Shown: piece after piece, positions 1-10,860 of the stretch | How positions within the stretch are numbered: the first letter of the stretch is position 1 | Layout of the letters: each line of letters begins with the position of its first letter | Source: Paguma larvata | Taxonomy: Eukaryota > Chordata > Mammalia > Carnivora > Viverridae | NCBI GenBank assembly: GCA_030068075.1 | Contig: CM057825.1 | Location: forward strand, 120,517,434-120,581,433 | DNA: 64,000 nt | Direction of reading: 5' to 3' | Notes under the pieces: model-generated | Seen by the model: the letters and a program-made list of their open reading frames with translations, nothing else | What the model was told of the DNA's origin: nothing | Databases searched by the model: none | Position numbers and translations under genes: made by a program

Positions 1-1140
<1,140 letters not shown>

Positions 1141-1192
1141 TCAGAAGTACTTTTAATCTCAACAGATGGATGTATGAATTGAATAAGGCGGG

Positions 1193-1648
1193 GGTCAGCA
1201 AAAATATGGACTGGGTTCAAAGCAGTGCCTTCTTTTTTTTTTTTAATGTTTATTTATTTTCGAGAGAGAGAGAGACAGAGCACGAGCAGGGGAAGGGCAG
1301 AGAGAGAGGGAGACACAGAATCTGAAGCAGGTTCCAGGCTCTGAGCAATTAGCACAGAGCCTGACTCGGGGCTCGAACTCACGAACCATGAGATCGTGAC
1401 CTGAGCCGAAGTCGGATACTAACCAACTGAGCCACCCAGGCGCCCCCTGCTTTTTTTTTTTTTTTTTTTCCCAGCGCCTGTTTTTAGAAATAGTCTTACT
1501 GGCACGCAGCCGGCCCAGTGTTTCTGTATTGTCTACGGCTGCTTTCCTGCTCTAACAGTAGACTGGAAGCATTGTCACAAACCACACGGCCTGCAATGCC
1601 CAAAATATTTACTACCTGGCCCTTCACAGAAAATGCATGCCGATCCTT
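1193..1648 (+). mobile_element. hAT-type nonautonomous DNA transposon, split by a SINE
   Basis: The left part (1193-1230, GGTCAGCAAAAATATGGAC) and right part (about 1470-1648, ending near ATGCATGCCGATCCTTG) match the two ends of a widespread mammalian element. Its usual ends read GGTCTGCAAACTATGG and AAGTTTGCCGACCCCTG. The copy is interrupted by a minus-strand CanSINE at 1231-1446. Three more copies occur at about 25870, 50382 and 53503. The subfamily is not assigned. It lies in ERCC4 intron 3. Confidence 0.75.
1231..1446 (-). mobile_element. CanSINE, minus strand
   Basis: A poly-T/AATGTTTATTTATTTT tail complement, a GA-rich tract and the complement of the tRNA-like head ending GAGCCACCCAGGCGCCCC. 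It is inserted into the hAT-type element around it. Confidence 0.95.
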
Positions 1649-1811
1649 GACATAGTATAATCACAAAAGGAAAAAGACCCTGGCAATTACTCTTAAACGC
1701 CAGGTAATGTCACCAAAATACAGATTAGCATGCGTGCGAGATGTCTGAACATTGACACCTTCCAGGTTTTCCAAGACATTTACATAAATGCCTCAAAAAT
1801 CTTTGCACTTC

Positions 1812-2018
1812 GGGACGCCTGGGTGGCTCAGTGGGTTAAGCATCCAATTTCGGCTCAGGTCATGATCTTGTGGTCCGTGAGGTCGAGCCCCACGTTGGGC
1901 TCTGTGCTGACAGCTCGGAGCCTGGAGCCTGCTTCGGATTGTGCGTCTCCCTCTCTCTGCCTCTCCCCCACTCATGCTCTGTCTGTCTCTCAAAAATAAA
2001 TAAACATTAAAAAATTCT
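1812..2018 (+). mobile_element. CanSINE
   Basis: Head GGGACGCCTGGGTGGCTCAG and tail AAAAATAAATAAACATTAAAA. It is flanked by a perfect 10-bp duplication, CTTTGCACTT, at 1801-1810 and 2029-2038. It lies in ERCC4 intron 3. Confidence 0.96.
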
Positions 2019-2394
2019 TTTAAAAACTCTTTGCACTTTATTCCCCGATGGGTAGTTTTGAAAGTGTGAGTCTCAGCAGGTTAACTGACAGTTCATTAAA
2101 CCTGCTGTATATGCAAGGCTGTGGATTCCGGGGGAGTTTTGCTAAACATGGAAGAATTCAAAGTGGTCGCCCTTGGATGGATTTGATGGGCTACCCAAAA
2201 AGGAACCATCAAATCTCTCTCTCCTTTTAAAGCCATCACAAAGGTGGTGCCCACGTATTTCCACTTGATGCACTTGGTATGGACGGGGCCATCGTCGGTC
2301 AAGTGCAATTCCAACAAATTTCACGTCACCGTAAAGTGCACGCTTAAGTCGCGGTGGATTCTCTCACGGAAATTTGTCACGTAACGCTATTTAC

Positions 2395-2590
2395 CTTGGC
2401 CACAGATACAGCTTCCCTACGAAAAGGTTTCTCATCACTCTTTCGACGTGACAAAAGCCAGTGTCGAAGGCGACAGCATTGTCCGTGAAAGCCTTAATAA
2501 AGCCACGCTTGTTTTTCTGGCGAAACAGACGCAAGATGAATGCTTCTTGGCAAGACTCGATTATCCTGTGAGCTCTGTACACCAAGATGC
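2395..2590 (-). CDS. ERCC4: ERCC4 (XPF) exon 3
   Basis: This exon has 196 bp. It supplies the last two bases of codon 130, codons 131-194 and two bases of codon 195. The acceptor is CCCCTCAG ending at 2591, and the donor is CCAAG|GTAA at 2394-2393. The encoded run starts [17 protein letters not shown] and ends at YLWPR. It is the YRAHR segment and following helices of the helicase-like domain. Length and phase match human. Residue 188 reads glycine (codon GGG, 'LFVGKLY'), where I recall arginine in human XPF; that is a one-base A-to-G difference and may be a lineage substitution. No frame damage is present. Confidence 0.97.
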
Positions 2591-3924
2591 CTGAGGGGAG
2601 AGTACGAGTTAGACTACAGAAGAGACAGGGAAGCTCGTGCTCGTGTTCATTCACGGGTTTCGCCACATTTCTCTTGGGCACAGCAGGTGCTCGTCTGGGC
2701 TGGAGACCTAGCAGTCGACACACGGATGTGTGTCGTCCTCGCGGAACTTACGATACACGGTATCGACACAGAGATGATTTAGTAGGTTATACAGTGACAA
2801 GGGCCAGGAAGGAAGAAACGAATCCGAGAAGGAGAAGAGGGAGTATGTGTGAGGGGCGAGCCTCGCGGAGGCTCAATCTGGGCCAAGGCTAGATGGAAGC
2901 GAGGAGGGGAGCCTTGTAACCACATGTACTAAGAATGTTCCAGGCCGAGGGGACAATAAGGGCAAAGGCCCTGGGGTGGGGCGTGTCTGGCGGGGCGGAG
3001 CAAGAATTTCGGAAAGCAAAGCAGCTCCCTGACTCCCCTTTTCCCTGGGAACCAGATGTGGACTGCACGAGACAGAGCCATTTCAGAAGTCTGGGCCACA
3101 TCCGCACCACCTACTCGAGTGATTCCAGTTTTGGAGTCAGCGTATATTCAACCGAGAGATAAACGAGTCCATTCAAAGAAAGACCTTTCGTGAATATATT
3201 TACTACATGTGTGTCTGGGGTGGTGTCATGAGGACACTTCTGCGATCACAGAAACGAGGACAATTGTTAGAAGTTTCCTTACGTATAAAACGAGAGTACT
3301 GACCAGAGGATCTTTCTTATGTGTCTCTAACACCTCCACGTGACATCACACACACGTATATGCCGTGTTGATACAGCGTGATTAGTGAGAAATTAGGAAG
3401 ACGTATGACATATGAGTGCACAGATGTCACTTCCGAATCGAAAACTCAGTTATTCTATGATGATCCTCAGTCCTTTCGACCTCCATCAAGCCCATTACCT
3501 TTTGTAAAACCTTGTCATGAATGTGCTTACGTGTTTTTGTGCCCGTTCCCATCACTCCTAGGGTCTGGGAAATGACACTAAAAGTGATTTAGGAGTAGTT
3601 CGGGAAGTTCTAATAGTTTGGGAAGCTCAGTTCGGATTCTGCTGTTAAATGTGGGTTCGAGGTGGAGAGAGCTACAATTGATACGGTAAAAATTAACAAG
3701 TGTTATTTAGGAATTTATAGACAAAGGATTTTCAATAACCGCAATACGTGTACGTAACTAATTTACGACTCGGAAAAGATCCTCGGCTGAGACGCTGGGC
3801 TTTTCCAAGTACTTTACCGGGCCACGCTTTGCTGGCCTAGACTGAAATATGACATGAGGTCGAGGTAACAAAGGGTGGACTTCCAAAGGGAAGATGGACC
3901 TCGGTTTAAGAGAATGTGTGTTCC

Positions 3925-4146
3925 GGGACACCTGGCGGCTCAGCCGGTTAAGCCTCCGGCCCTTGATCTCAGCTCAGGTCATGATCTCACGGTTTCGGTT
4001 CGCGGGATGGAGCCCCACGTCGGGTTCTGCACGGAGCCTGCTTAGGATTCTCTCTCTCCTCCCCCTCTGCCCCTCCCTTGCTCATGCACGCGTGCTCTCC
4101 CTTCTCTCAAAATAAACAAACATTAAAAAAAAAAAAAAAAAAAAAA
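3925..4146 (+). mobile_element. CanSINE
   Basis: Diverged head GGGACACCTGGCGGCTCAG, B-box region, CT tract and a long A-tail. Imperfect duplications GAATGTGTGTTCC and GATGTTGTATTCC flank it. Confidence 0.93.
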
Positions 4147-4239
4147 GAAGATGTTGTATTCCAAAAGGCTGTCATTCTTTTGGAACCCCGAAGGAGGAAG
4201 AAGAGAACGAATATCCTCTCCCGGGCACTGGGGTTAGCT

Positions 4240-4560
4240 ACTTTTGCAGACTGTTATTCATTTAATCCTCATGATAATTCTACGAGGGAGGTATTTTTTT
4301 TTAATGTTTTATTTATTTTTGAGACAGGGAGAGACAGAGTATGAGTGGGGGAGGGGCAGAGAGAGAGGGAGACACAGAATCCGAAGCAGGGTCCAGGCTC
4401 TGAGCTGTCAGCATAGAGTCCGACGCGGGGCTCAAACTCACAGACTGTGAGATCATGACCTGAGCCGAAGTCGGACGCTTAACCGACTGAGCCACCCAGG
4501 CGCCCCGAAGGAGGTATTCTTATGAGATCAGGAGAGGAGAACAGGTTGATCAGGGTCATG
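4240..4560 (+). repeat. MIR-like fragment split by a SINE
   Basis: TTATTCATTTAATCCTCATG and CTACGAGGGAGGTATT on the left, then GGAGGTATTCTTATGAGATC on the right, read as MIR core interrupted by the SINE at 4296-4506. Diverged. Confidence 0.5.
4296..4506 (-). mobile_element. CanSINE, minus strand
   Basis: AATGTTTTATTTATTTTTGA at the left and GAGCCACCCAGGCGCCCC at the right. GAGGGAGGTATT and GAAGGAGGTATT flank it as the duplicated target site. Confidence 0.95.
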
Positions 4561-4865
4561 TGACCAGCAGTGGGAGACTAAAGGTCCCAAACCATGCGTG
4601 TCTGGAGACGAAGCCTGGTTTCTCCCAGGTGACACCACCTGAGGACTCCCCAATACCCCGCCCCCCCCCAAGCCATTTCTGAAAGCCAGCAAGAAAACAC
4701 AAGCAGGTTGTATTTCTGGGGGCAAGTGCGGTCTCGCCAGAGCCTGCTTCCATTTCACTGTGGTGCTCCCGGAGCCGTGCGTACCTCACCCTGCACTGCG
4801 AGCACTTCTCTCCGCCTGTCTGCTCCCCTAACCCGCTCCAGGACAAGCGCATCACGACCACAGGC

Positions 4866-5075
4866 AGTCATCAGAGAATGCTGAGCAGGTGCTGAGCACG
4901 ACGCGAAGAATTTTACACACAAGGTCTCATTTCACCCTTGCGCTAAGTAAGGCACTATCACACTCTCCCATTTACGGGTGAGTAAACGGAGTCCCACAGA
5001 AATTAAGGAACTTGCCTGCGGGCACACCTCTGGTGCCCGGTGGAGGTGGGGTCAAACCCAGAGGCAGCCTAGCTC
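4866..5075 (+). repeat. MIR element
   Basis: The order is typical of MIR: GTGCTGAGCACGACG, a run read as 'tttacacacaaggtctcattt', CCCATTTACGGGTGAGTAAA, then GAAATTAAGGAACTTGCCTG and TCAAACCCAGAGGCAG. Confidence 0.75.
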
Positions 5076-5536
5076 AAGAGGTCACTGGTGTCTCATTCAT
5101 CTGTCTCCAGGGCCCACCACATCCCTGCCAAAGGACCCTTAGTACGCTAAACGTTTGTTGAATGAACATAACACTGAATCATAGCACGGGGTGCACGAAG
5201 CTAACATGTAACATGTAAGGTGTTTTTTTAAGTGTCCTGTGGAAAGTGTCTTCTGAGTTCTATTTGGGGAGGTCAGGAGCCGTTTTAGCAACAAAAGCCT
5301 CCTGCCCCGTCTCCTGCCAGCACAACCAGGGTCGCTATCACCACAGTTCTCTCACTACTGGGGAGCTGTGTTTGGGAGGGACTCTTGGGTGGGGACCGGT
5401 GGCGGATTTCACAGGTAGTGAGTGGGGGGTTGGTCAGGTTACGGCTGGGGCTATTCAGAACTTTCCGGAGGAGGACATGCTTCAAGGAGAGCTGTTGGGT
5501 CTGTCAGAGCCGTGGTGAAAGCATCATCGCGAGCCT

Positions 5537-5559
5537 GGGGGGTGGGGGTGGGGGTAGGG
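5537..5559 (+). other. Canonical G-quadruplex motif
   Basis: The run structure on the plus strand is G6-T-G5-T-G5-TA-G3, four G-runs with one- to two-base loops. The plus strand is the template strand for ERCC4, in intron 2. A very stable parallel G4 is expected from this pattern; folding in cells is inference. Confidence 0.85.
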
Positions 5560-5944
5560 ATGACCTCTCGGGGCTCAGAATCGGAAGGGGTTCCTGTCTG
5601 GCATTCATCCACACTCCATTCAGCCAAGCGGCGTCATTAGTGACTGGGACTTGATCAGAAATGGACTCGGAATTCTGCGCTTTTAATTAGGAACTACTTT
5701 GAAGCTAAAATTTGGAGGTTTCTTTGACTCATACTGCTCTCTGCGTAAGTAGAAAGAATCATTGCTAAAAGTCGGAGCAATACTGACATCTAGTGGTAGT
5801 TCCCCTACACTGCCCCCATTTTATCCACTTAAAAAAATAAAAGAAATCTAAAACAGCTGAGAAGAAAGCAGCAAACAGTAACTTTACGATGTATCGGAAT
5901 TTTTGGTTATGAAAAGCCAATACTTTTTTTTTTTTTGCTGTTAT

Positions 5945-7530
5945 TTATTGTTTAGTATGTACCAGGCACTCTACTGAGCCATTTAGTTTTACTCACTCAA
6001 TCCTTACGACAACTCTAGGAGGTGCTATTTTTCTCAATTTAAGAAATGAACCCACAACTTATATGGTCAACTCATTTTTGAGAAAGCAGGAAAGAAAAAT
6101 GGAAAAAAAGACAGTCTCTTCAACAAATGGTGCTGGGAAAACTGGACAGCGACATGCAGAAGGATGAAACTGGACCGCTTTCTTACACCAGACACAAAAA
6201 TAAATTCGAAGTGGATCAAAGGCCTCAGTGTGAGACAGGAAACCATCCAAATCCTATAGAACACAAGCAGCTACCTCTCTGACCTCGGCTGGGGCAATTT
6301 CTCATCAGATACGTGGCCGGAGTCAAAGGCAACAAAAGCAAAAATGAGCTCTTGGGACTTCGCCAAGATAAAAAGCTTCTGCACAGCAAAGGAAACAACC
6401 AACGGAACTAAAAGGCAGCCGGCAGAATGGGAGAAGATACTCACAAACGACATATCTGATAAAGGGCCAGTATAAAAGGCTAAAATCTCTAAAGAACTTC
6501 TCAAACCCAACACCCGAAAAATAAACAACCCAGTGAAGAAATGGGCAGAAGACATGTAGAGGCACTATTCCAAAGTAGACATCCGGATGGCAACAGACAC
6601 ATGGAAAGATGCTCAACGGCACTCATCAGCGGGGAAATACAAATCAAAACCATGATGAGACAATACCTCATACCTGTCAGAGTGGCTAAAATTACCAACA
6701 CAAGAAACAGCAGGTGTCGGTGAGGACGTGGAGAAAGGGGAACCCTGCGGCACGGCTGGTGGGAACGCAAACTGGTGCGGCCCGCTCTGGAAAAACAGTA
6801 CGGAGGCTCCTCAAGAATCTAAAAATAGAACTACCCCACGATCCAGCAATTGTACTACTAGGGATTTACCCAAAGGGTACAAAAACACAGATTTGAAGGG
6901 GCGCAGGCACCCTGATGTTTATAGCAGCACTGTCAACAGTAGCCAAATGACGGCAAGAGCCCAAATGTCCATCAACTGGTGAATGGATAAAGAAGATGTG
7001 GTATATCTATACAACGGAATATTAGTCAGTCATCAAAAAGAACGACCCCTTCCCATTTGCAACGATGTAGACGGAACTAGAGTGCATTATGCTAAGTCCA
7101 TCAGAGAAAGACCAATATCATAGGATTTCGCTCCTATGTGGGAATTTAAGAAACAAAACCGATGTAGAGATGGGAAGGGGCGGGGGAAGAGAGGAAAACG
7201 AAACAAACAAGAGACTCTTAAGAACAGACAACTGGGTGTTGATGCGGGGAGGTGGGTGGGGGATGGCCTAGGCGGGTGAGGAGCGCTGAGAGGGCACCTG
7301 TGATGAGCACTGGGCGTTGCGGGTAAGCGACCCATCACTGAATTCTACTCCTGAAACCAACATGGCATTCTATATGTTCACTAACTAAAGTTAAAAAAGA
7401 AAAAAATGAGAAAAAAGAAAAGAGAACGGAGGCCCGCGAAAATTAAGTCACTTCCTTGGGGGCGGCGGCATCCCCCTTCAAAGCCAGGCGAGTCCGCCCT
7501 CGCCACCTGTGCCCCCCCCCCCCGCTTATT
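5945..7530 (+). repeat. MIR element split by an L1 insertion
   Basis: The left MIR part (5945-6047) reads TATGTACCAGGCACTCTACT, TCACTCAATCCTTACGACAA and AGGAGGTGCTATTTTTCTCA. The right part (7429-7530) resumes as GAGGCCCGCGAAAATTAAGT and CACTTCC. The gap is filled by the L1 at 6048-7428. Confidence 0.7.
6048..7428 (+). mobile_element. L1 LINE, 5'-truncated, dead
   Basis: This copy holds the C-terminal part of ORF2 and the 3' UTR of a carnivore L1. Recognisable pieces include GTGCTGGGAAAACTGGACAG, a broken cysteine-motif region (GGTGTCGGTGAGGACGTGG), ATGGATAAAGAAGATGTGG and a G-rich 3' UTR with an A-rich tail. The coding frame is split over several frames by indels and stops, and part of the ORF2 C-terminus is deleted compared with the copy at 35143-41763. 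It is inserted in a MIR. Confidence 0.92.
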
Positions 7531-7596
7531 ACAATTATAAATGTTATAAAAGTATAAAAATACTTCTTGATCACTTTAGCACGAGCCAGGTAAAGC

Positions 7597-7765
7597 GTTC
7601 ATTCATATGTTGATTCATTAAGTACTTCCCGAGGGTCTTCTGGGCCAGGGCCATGGTGGGAGATACAGGTATGAATGTCACAGCCTCTCTGGCCTCCGGA
7701 AGTTCACTGAAGATCAAGCTGACCGACACGACATTCACCCAGCAAAGACGTGTTTAATAGCCACT
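7597..7765 (+). repeat. L2-like fragment
   Basis: CATTCATATGTTGATTCATT, AAGTACTTCCCGAGGGTC and AGATACAGGTATGAATGTC resemble the 3' end of L2 (attcattcaacaaat, gatacag, gaac). Old and diverged. Confidence 0.45.
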
Positions 7766-8285
7766 GTGCGTCGGCTCCTTAGCCTGGGATTACCCCATTG
7801 CTCCTTGTGCTTAGGAAGCCTGTTATCTAAGAGGGAGACAGAAGAATAAACTGGCAAATATAACCGGGGGTTCTTTAGCGCTACGTCTGGGGAGAAGCAC
7901 AGGGGAACCTGAGGGCAGAGAGGTAGGGTCCTCGAATGAGCTTTGGGGGGGGGGGATCAGAAAAGGTTTCCAAATGGACGAATAATAATGAATCCTAATT
8001 CTTTTCTATATTAATTCCAGCTAAAATTAAGCCATACTTCTCAAGATAATTAGGCGATGACTCGGTTTCATTTCAAATCTTGGGGGAAGAGGGTAGAAAC
8101 ACTCTTTAAAGAGAAAACCAAATATTTTAGGAAATATACCAAGAATAGTTCTGAACATCTCAAGTCTGATTAGGTTCTAAAAGCAAACCCCAGCCAATGA
8201 CCAAGTATTTACCAGACAGGAGCTTAGAAAACCAGGAAAAGTCATTCTTAACTTATTCAGGCTACGAGTGCTTCGTAAGCAGCTA

Positions 8286-8624
<339 letters not shown>

Positions 8625-10091
8625 CTACATCAAATCACACTTGGTTAGTAGGCTGTTAATTACAGGACAGTTTTTACCACGTGGCAAGGTCTTTGTATTT
8701 AAAACGGGAGGCAAGGAACTTGCGGAATATACAAACCAAGTTACTACTTGAGGTGATCGACCCATCGCTACATTTAACCAGGCTTTTACTTTTGTTTTGG
8801 GGTTTGCACCAAGGAATCGTTGCACTTGAGTTATGAGCTTTTTCACAACAATAACAAAGGCTTTAAAACCCTCAGTGAAAAGGGTTCTGCTAGCTAGAAA
8901 ACACTTCCCACCGAAGCTGGGTTTGCAAACAAGTGAAGGGTGTAAGGAGGTCGCAAGGAATCCTTTTCCCAGGCAGTGCTCTGTCCCCATCCACCCCAGA
9001 TGGGATTTCAGGTCAAGGGCAAGTTGGCCCTTTGTGTCTTCAGTGCAACATTTCCTCTCCCGGGGTCCATGGGTTGCGCTGGGCTTTACTCAGGTACTGG
9101 GGATCGCTAGACAAGTCAGACAGGACCCCTGCCCTCAAGGAGTCTGTGGTCATTCTTCTCATTGGACGCCTGCCTCCTGGCCACCTGCTCTATATAGGGG
9201 CTCAGCAGACTTGTCAGACCAGGCCGTGCCACCTCTCAATAGCAAGCCCCCCGTTTTGGCACAGGTGTATCCCTCTTCTGTCCTCAGTGTCCCCCATTCC
9301 TTAACCGCAGGTAACCCCTCCCCAAGATCCTCAGCTTTCGGCTCCCTTCCCTTCTGACCCTACGAGCCTCTCCCCCCAGCCCGGGTGAACCCCCTCAGAC
9401 CCTCCCCTTCCCTACAAGGCTCTCCCCAGCCTCTGAGATTCCTCCACCCCCGATGCTGTCCCCTTTTCGAGATCCCACTCTTCTGACCCCAAGAAGCCCC
9501 ATGATACTCAGCCTGGGGACTCCCTCGTCGTTCCTACCCGCAACCTTCTCTAACCGTCCCGGTCCTCTTCAGGGACCTCCGATCCTTCTCTCGGCTCCTA
9601 TCCTCCGCTAATGACTTCCCTACTGCTCTCAGAGCCCCTCCATCCCTCTGTGTCCCTGCAGCCTCGGCAGGGACCTGCAACTGTCTCAGAGACCCCCATC
9701 CCAAGCTCTTCCACCCGTGCCAGGAACCCGCATCCTGCTCGGGACCCGTCCCGCCCTCGGTGTCCCCGCGCCCGTGTCAGGGGCTTGCATCCGCCTCGGG
9801 ACTCCTCCCACTCCCGTGTCCTCACACCCGCGTCAGGAACCCGCATCTGCCTCAAGGACCCCTCTCAACCTTCTCAGTGTCCCGCCGGTGTCAGGGACCC
9901 CTTCCACCCCACGTCCTCGCGCCCGTGTCAGGGACCTGCATCTGTCTCAGGGACCCCCATTCAACGCCCTCCCCATGCGCTGGGGACCGTCAGCGCCCTC
10001 AGAGGCCTCGCACTCGCGCCGGGGCCTGCCTCCGCTCGGGAGGCCCCCAACTCTCCGCGGGTCCCCACACCCCCCGCGCCGGGAGCCGCAC
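8625..10091 (-). other. ERCC4: ERCC4 intron 1
   Basis: A 1467-bp intron. The donor side is GC-rich and made of a degenerate minisatellite (9662-9980). The middle, 9090-9160, has an L2-like stretch (ACTGGGGATCGCTAGACAAG, CCCCTGCCCTCAAGGAGTCT). 9300-9600 is a pyrimidine-rich tract on the plus strand. Proline-rich frames on the plus strand here are composition artefacts. Confidence 0.85.
9662..9980 (+). repeat. Degenerate 57-bp minisatellite in ERCC4 intron 1
   Basis: Units of about 56-58 bp begin GTGYCAGGRACCYGCATC and continue CTCGGGACCCCTCCC then GTGTCCYCGCGCCC. Units start near 9662, 9717, 9774, 9830, 9888 (short, 37 bp) and 9925. The copies differ by roughly a fifth of positions. It lies directly inside the CpG-rich start of intron 1. 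Confidence 0.85.
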
Positions 10092-10298
10092 CTCCTCGGC
10101 CGGCTGCGTGTTGAGCACAAGCACCAGGCACGCCGGGTGGCAGTGCAGCCGGAGGAAGTGGTAGAGGAGCCGATCCGCGCCGAGCCCGCGGGCGCACACT
10201 ACCAGCCCATCCGCGTCCAGGAGTTCCAGCACCAGCTGCCGCTCATACTCCAGCAGCGGCGCCATAGCAGTCGGCCGAGCCGACAGTAGCGGCTCCAT
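10092..10298 (-). CDS. ERCC4: ERCC4 (XPF) exon 1, coding part
   Basis: XPF is the catalytic subunit of the nuclear XPF-ERCC1 structure-specific endonuclease, which makes the 5' incision in nucleotide excision repair and also acts in crosslink repair. This exon encodes residues 1-69. It contains [16 protein letters not shown] and the glycine-containing stretch [17 protein letters not shown], the place of the degenerate helicase motif I, and ends at NTQPAEE. The donor is GAG|GTGCGG at 10091-10090. The coding length of 207 bp equals that of human exon 1. I chose the ATG at 10298-10296 because it gives an 11-residue leader before MAPLL, as in the long human form. A second in-frame ATG at 10265-10263 has the better context (G at -3 and +4, against C at -3 for the first). 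Leaky initiation producing two N-termini is an inference. Gene identity is very secure. Confidence 0.97.
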
Positions 10299-10319
10299 GG
10301 GCGCCCTTCCGGGGCCGCG

Positions 10320-10571
10320 GCCGAGCTCCGCCGAAGAGAGCCGAGCGGGAGACGAGCGTGGGCCGAGCTCAGCCGAAGAGAGCCGAGCGGGAGACGAGCG
10401 TGAGGCGAGCTCAGCCGAACAGAACCGAGCGGAAGACGAGCGTGGGGCGAGCTCAGCCGAAGAGAGCCGCGCGGAAGACGAGCGTGGGCCGAGCTCAGCC
10501 GAACAGAACCGAGCGGAAGACGAGCGTAGGCCGAGCTGTGCCGAAGAGGGCCGAGCGGGAGGCGAGCGTCG
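10320..10571 (+). repeat. 42-bp tandem repeat (VNTR), six units, in ERCC4 5' UTR/promoter
   Basis: Six units of exactly 42 bp start at 10320, 10362, 10404, 10446, 10488 and 10530. The unit begins GCCGAGCTCAGCCGAAGAGA and ends AGACGAGCGTGG. Two sub-types occur: A with AGAGAGCCGAGCGGGAGAC (units 1, 2 and roughly 6) and B with ACAGAACCGAGCGGAAGAC (3 and 5); unit 4 is a hybrid, a sign of unequal exchange or conversion. A degenerate seventh unit fills 10572-10613 and decayed pieces run to about 10700. The array starts 22 bp upstream of the ERCC4 ATG. The copy number seen here is for this assembly only. Confidence 0.97.
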
Positions 10572-10860
10572 GTCGAAGGAAGCCGAAGAGAACCGAGCCC
10601 GACAGGTCGCGAGCCGGCCGAACTCAGCCGAGAAGGAGGCAAAGCCGAGGGGATCGCTGACCGAATTTAGCCGAAGAGGAGCCGAGCGGAGCCGAAGATT
10701 CGTTAGAGTCTCCGAGTTAGGGCTAGCGCTCTCCCGACAGGTGTCCCCTCCAGGCCGCAGGCTCCAGCCTCCTGCCTTTTGTGAATTCATCTTGCCTTGT
10801 CCCTTCGGTCTGAGAGCGGCCCGAATCTCCACCTAGAACCCAAGCTGCCCAAAAGCAAGG

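Larger units (their letters stand above)
9700..10860. promoter_or_regulatory. ERCC4: CpG-rich promoter region of ERCC4
   Basis: Dense CpG dinucleotides surround exon 1 and continue about 550 bp upstream. No TATA box is visible on the minus strand upstream of the start codon, which fits a housekeeping repair gene. The transcription start cannot be placed from sequence. The proximal 270 bp is the 42-bp repeat array. Confidence 0.8.

Noticed and set aside
8833..9357. Plus-strand frame of 174 codons in ERCC4 intron 1
   Set aside because: Antisense to an intron, with an L2-like piece inside. No known domain and no splice context.
9611..10289. Overlapping proline/arginine-rich plus-strand frames antisense to ERCC4 exon 1 and intron 1
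   Set aside because: They overlap in all three frames in GC-rich minisatellite sequence and show no domain.
10297..10836. Plus-strand frame of 179 codons with a 14-residue repeat ([13 protein letters not shown] type) opposite the ERCC4 start
   Set aside because: It is the translation of the 42-bp VNTR on the other strand. Several frames of the array are open because the unit lacks stops, so this is composition and not evidence of an antisense gene.
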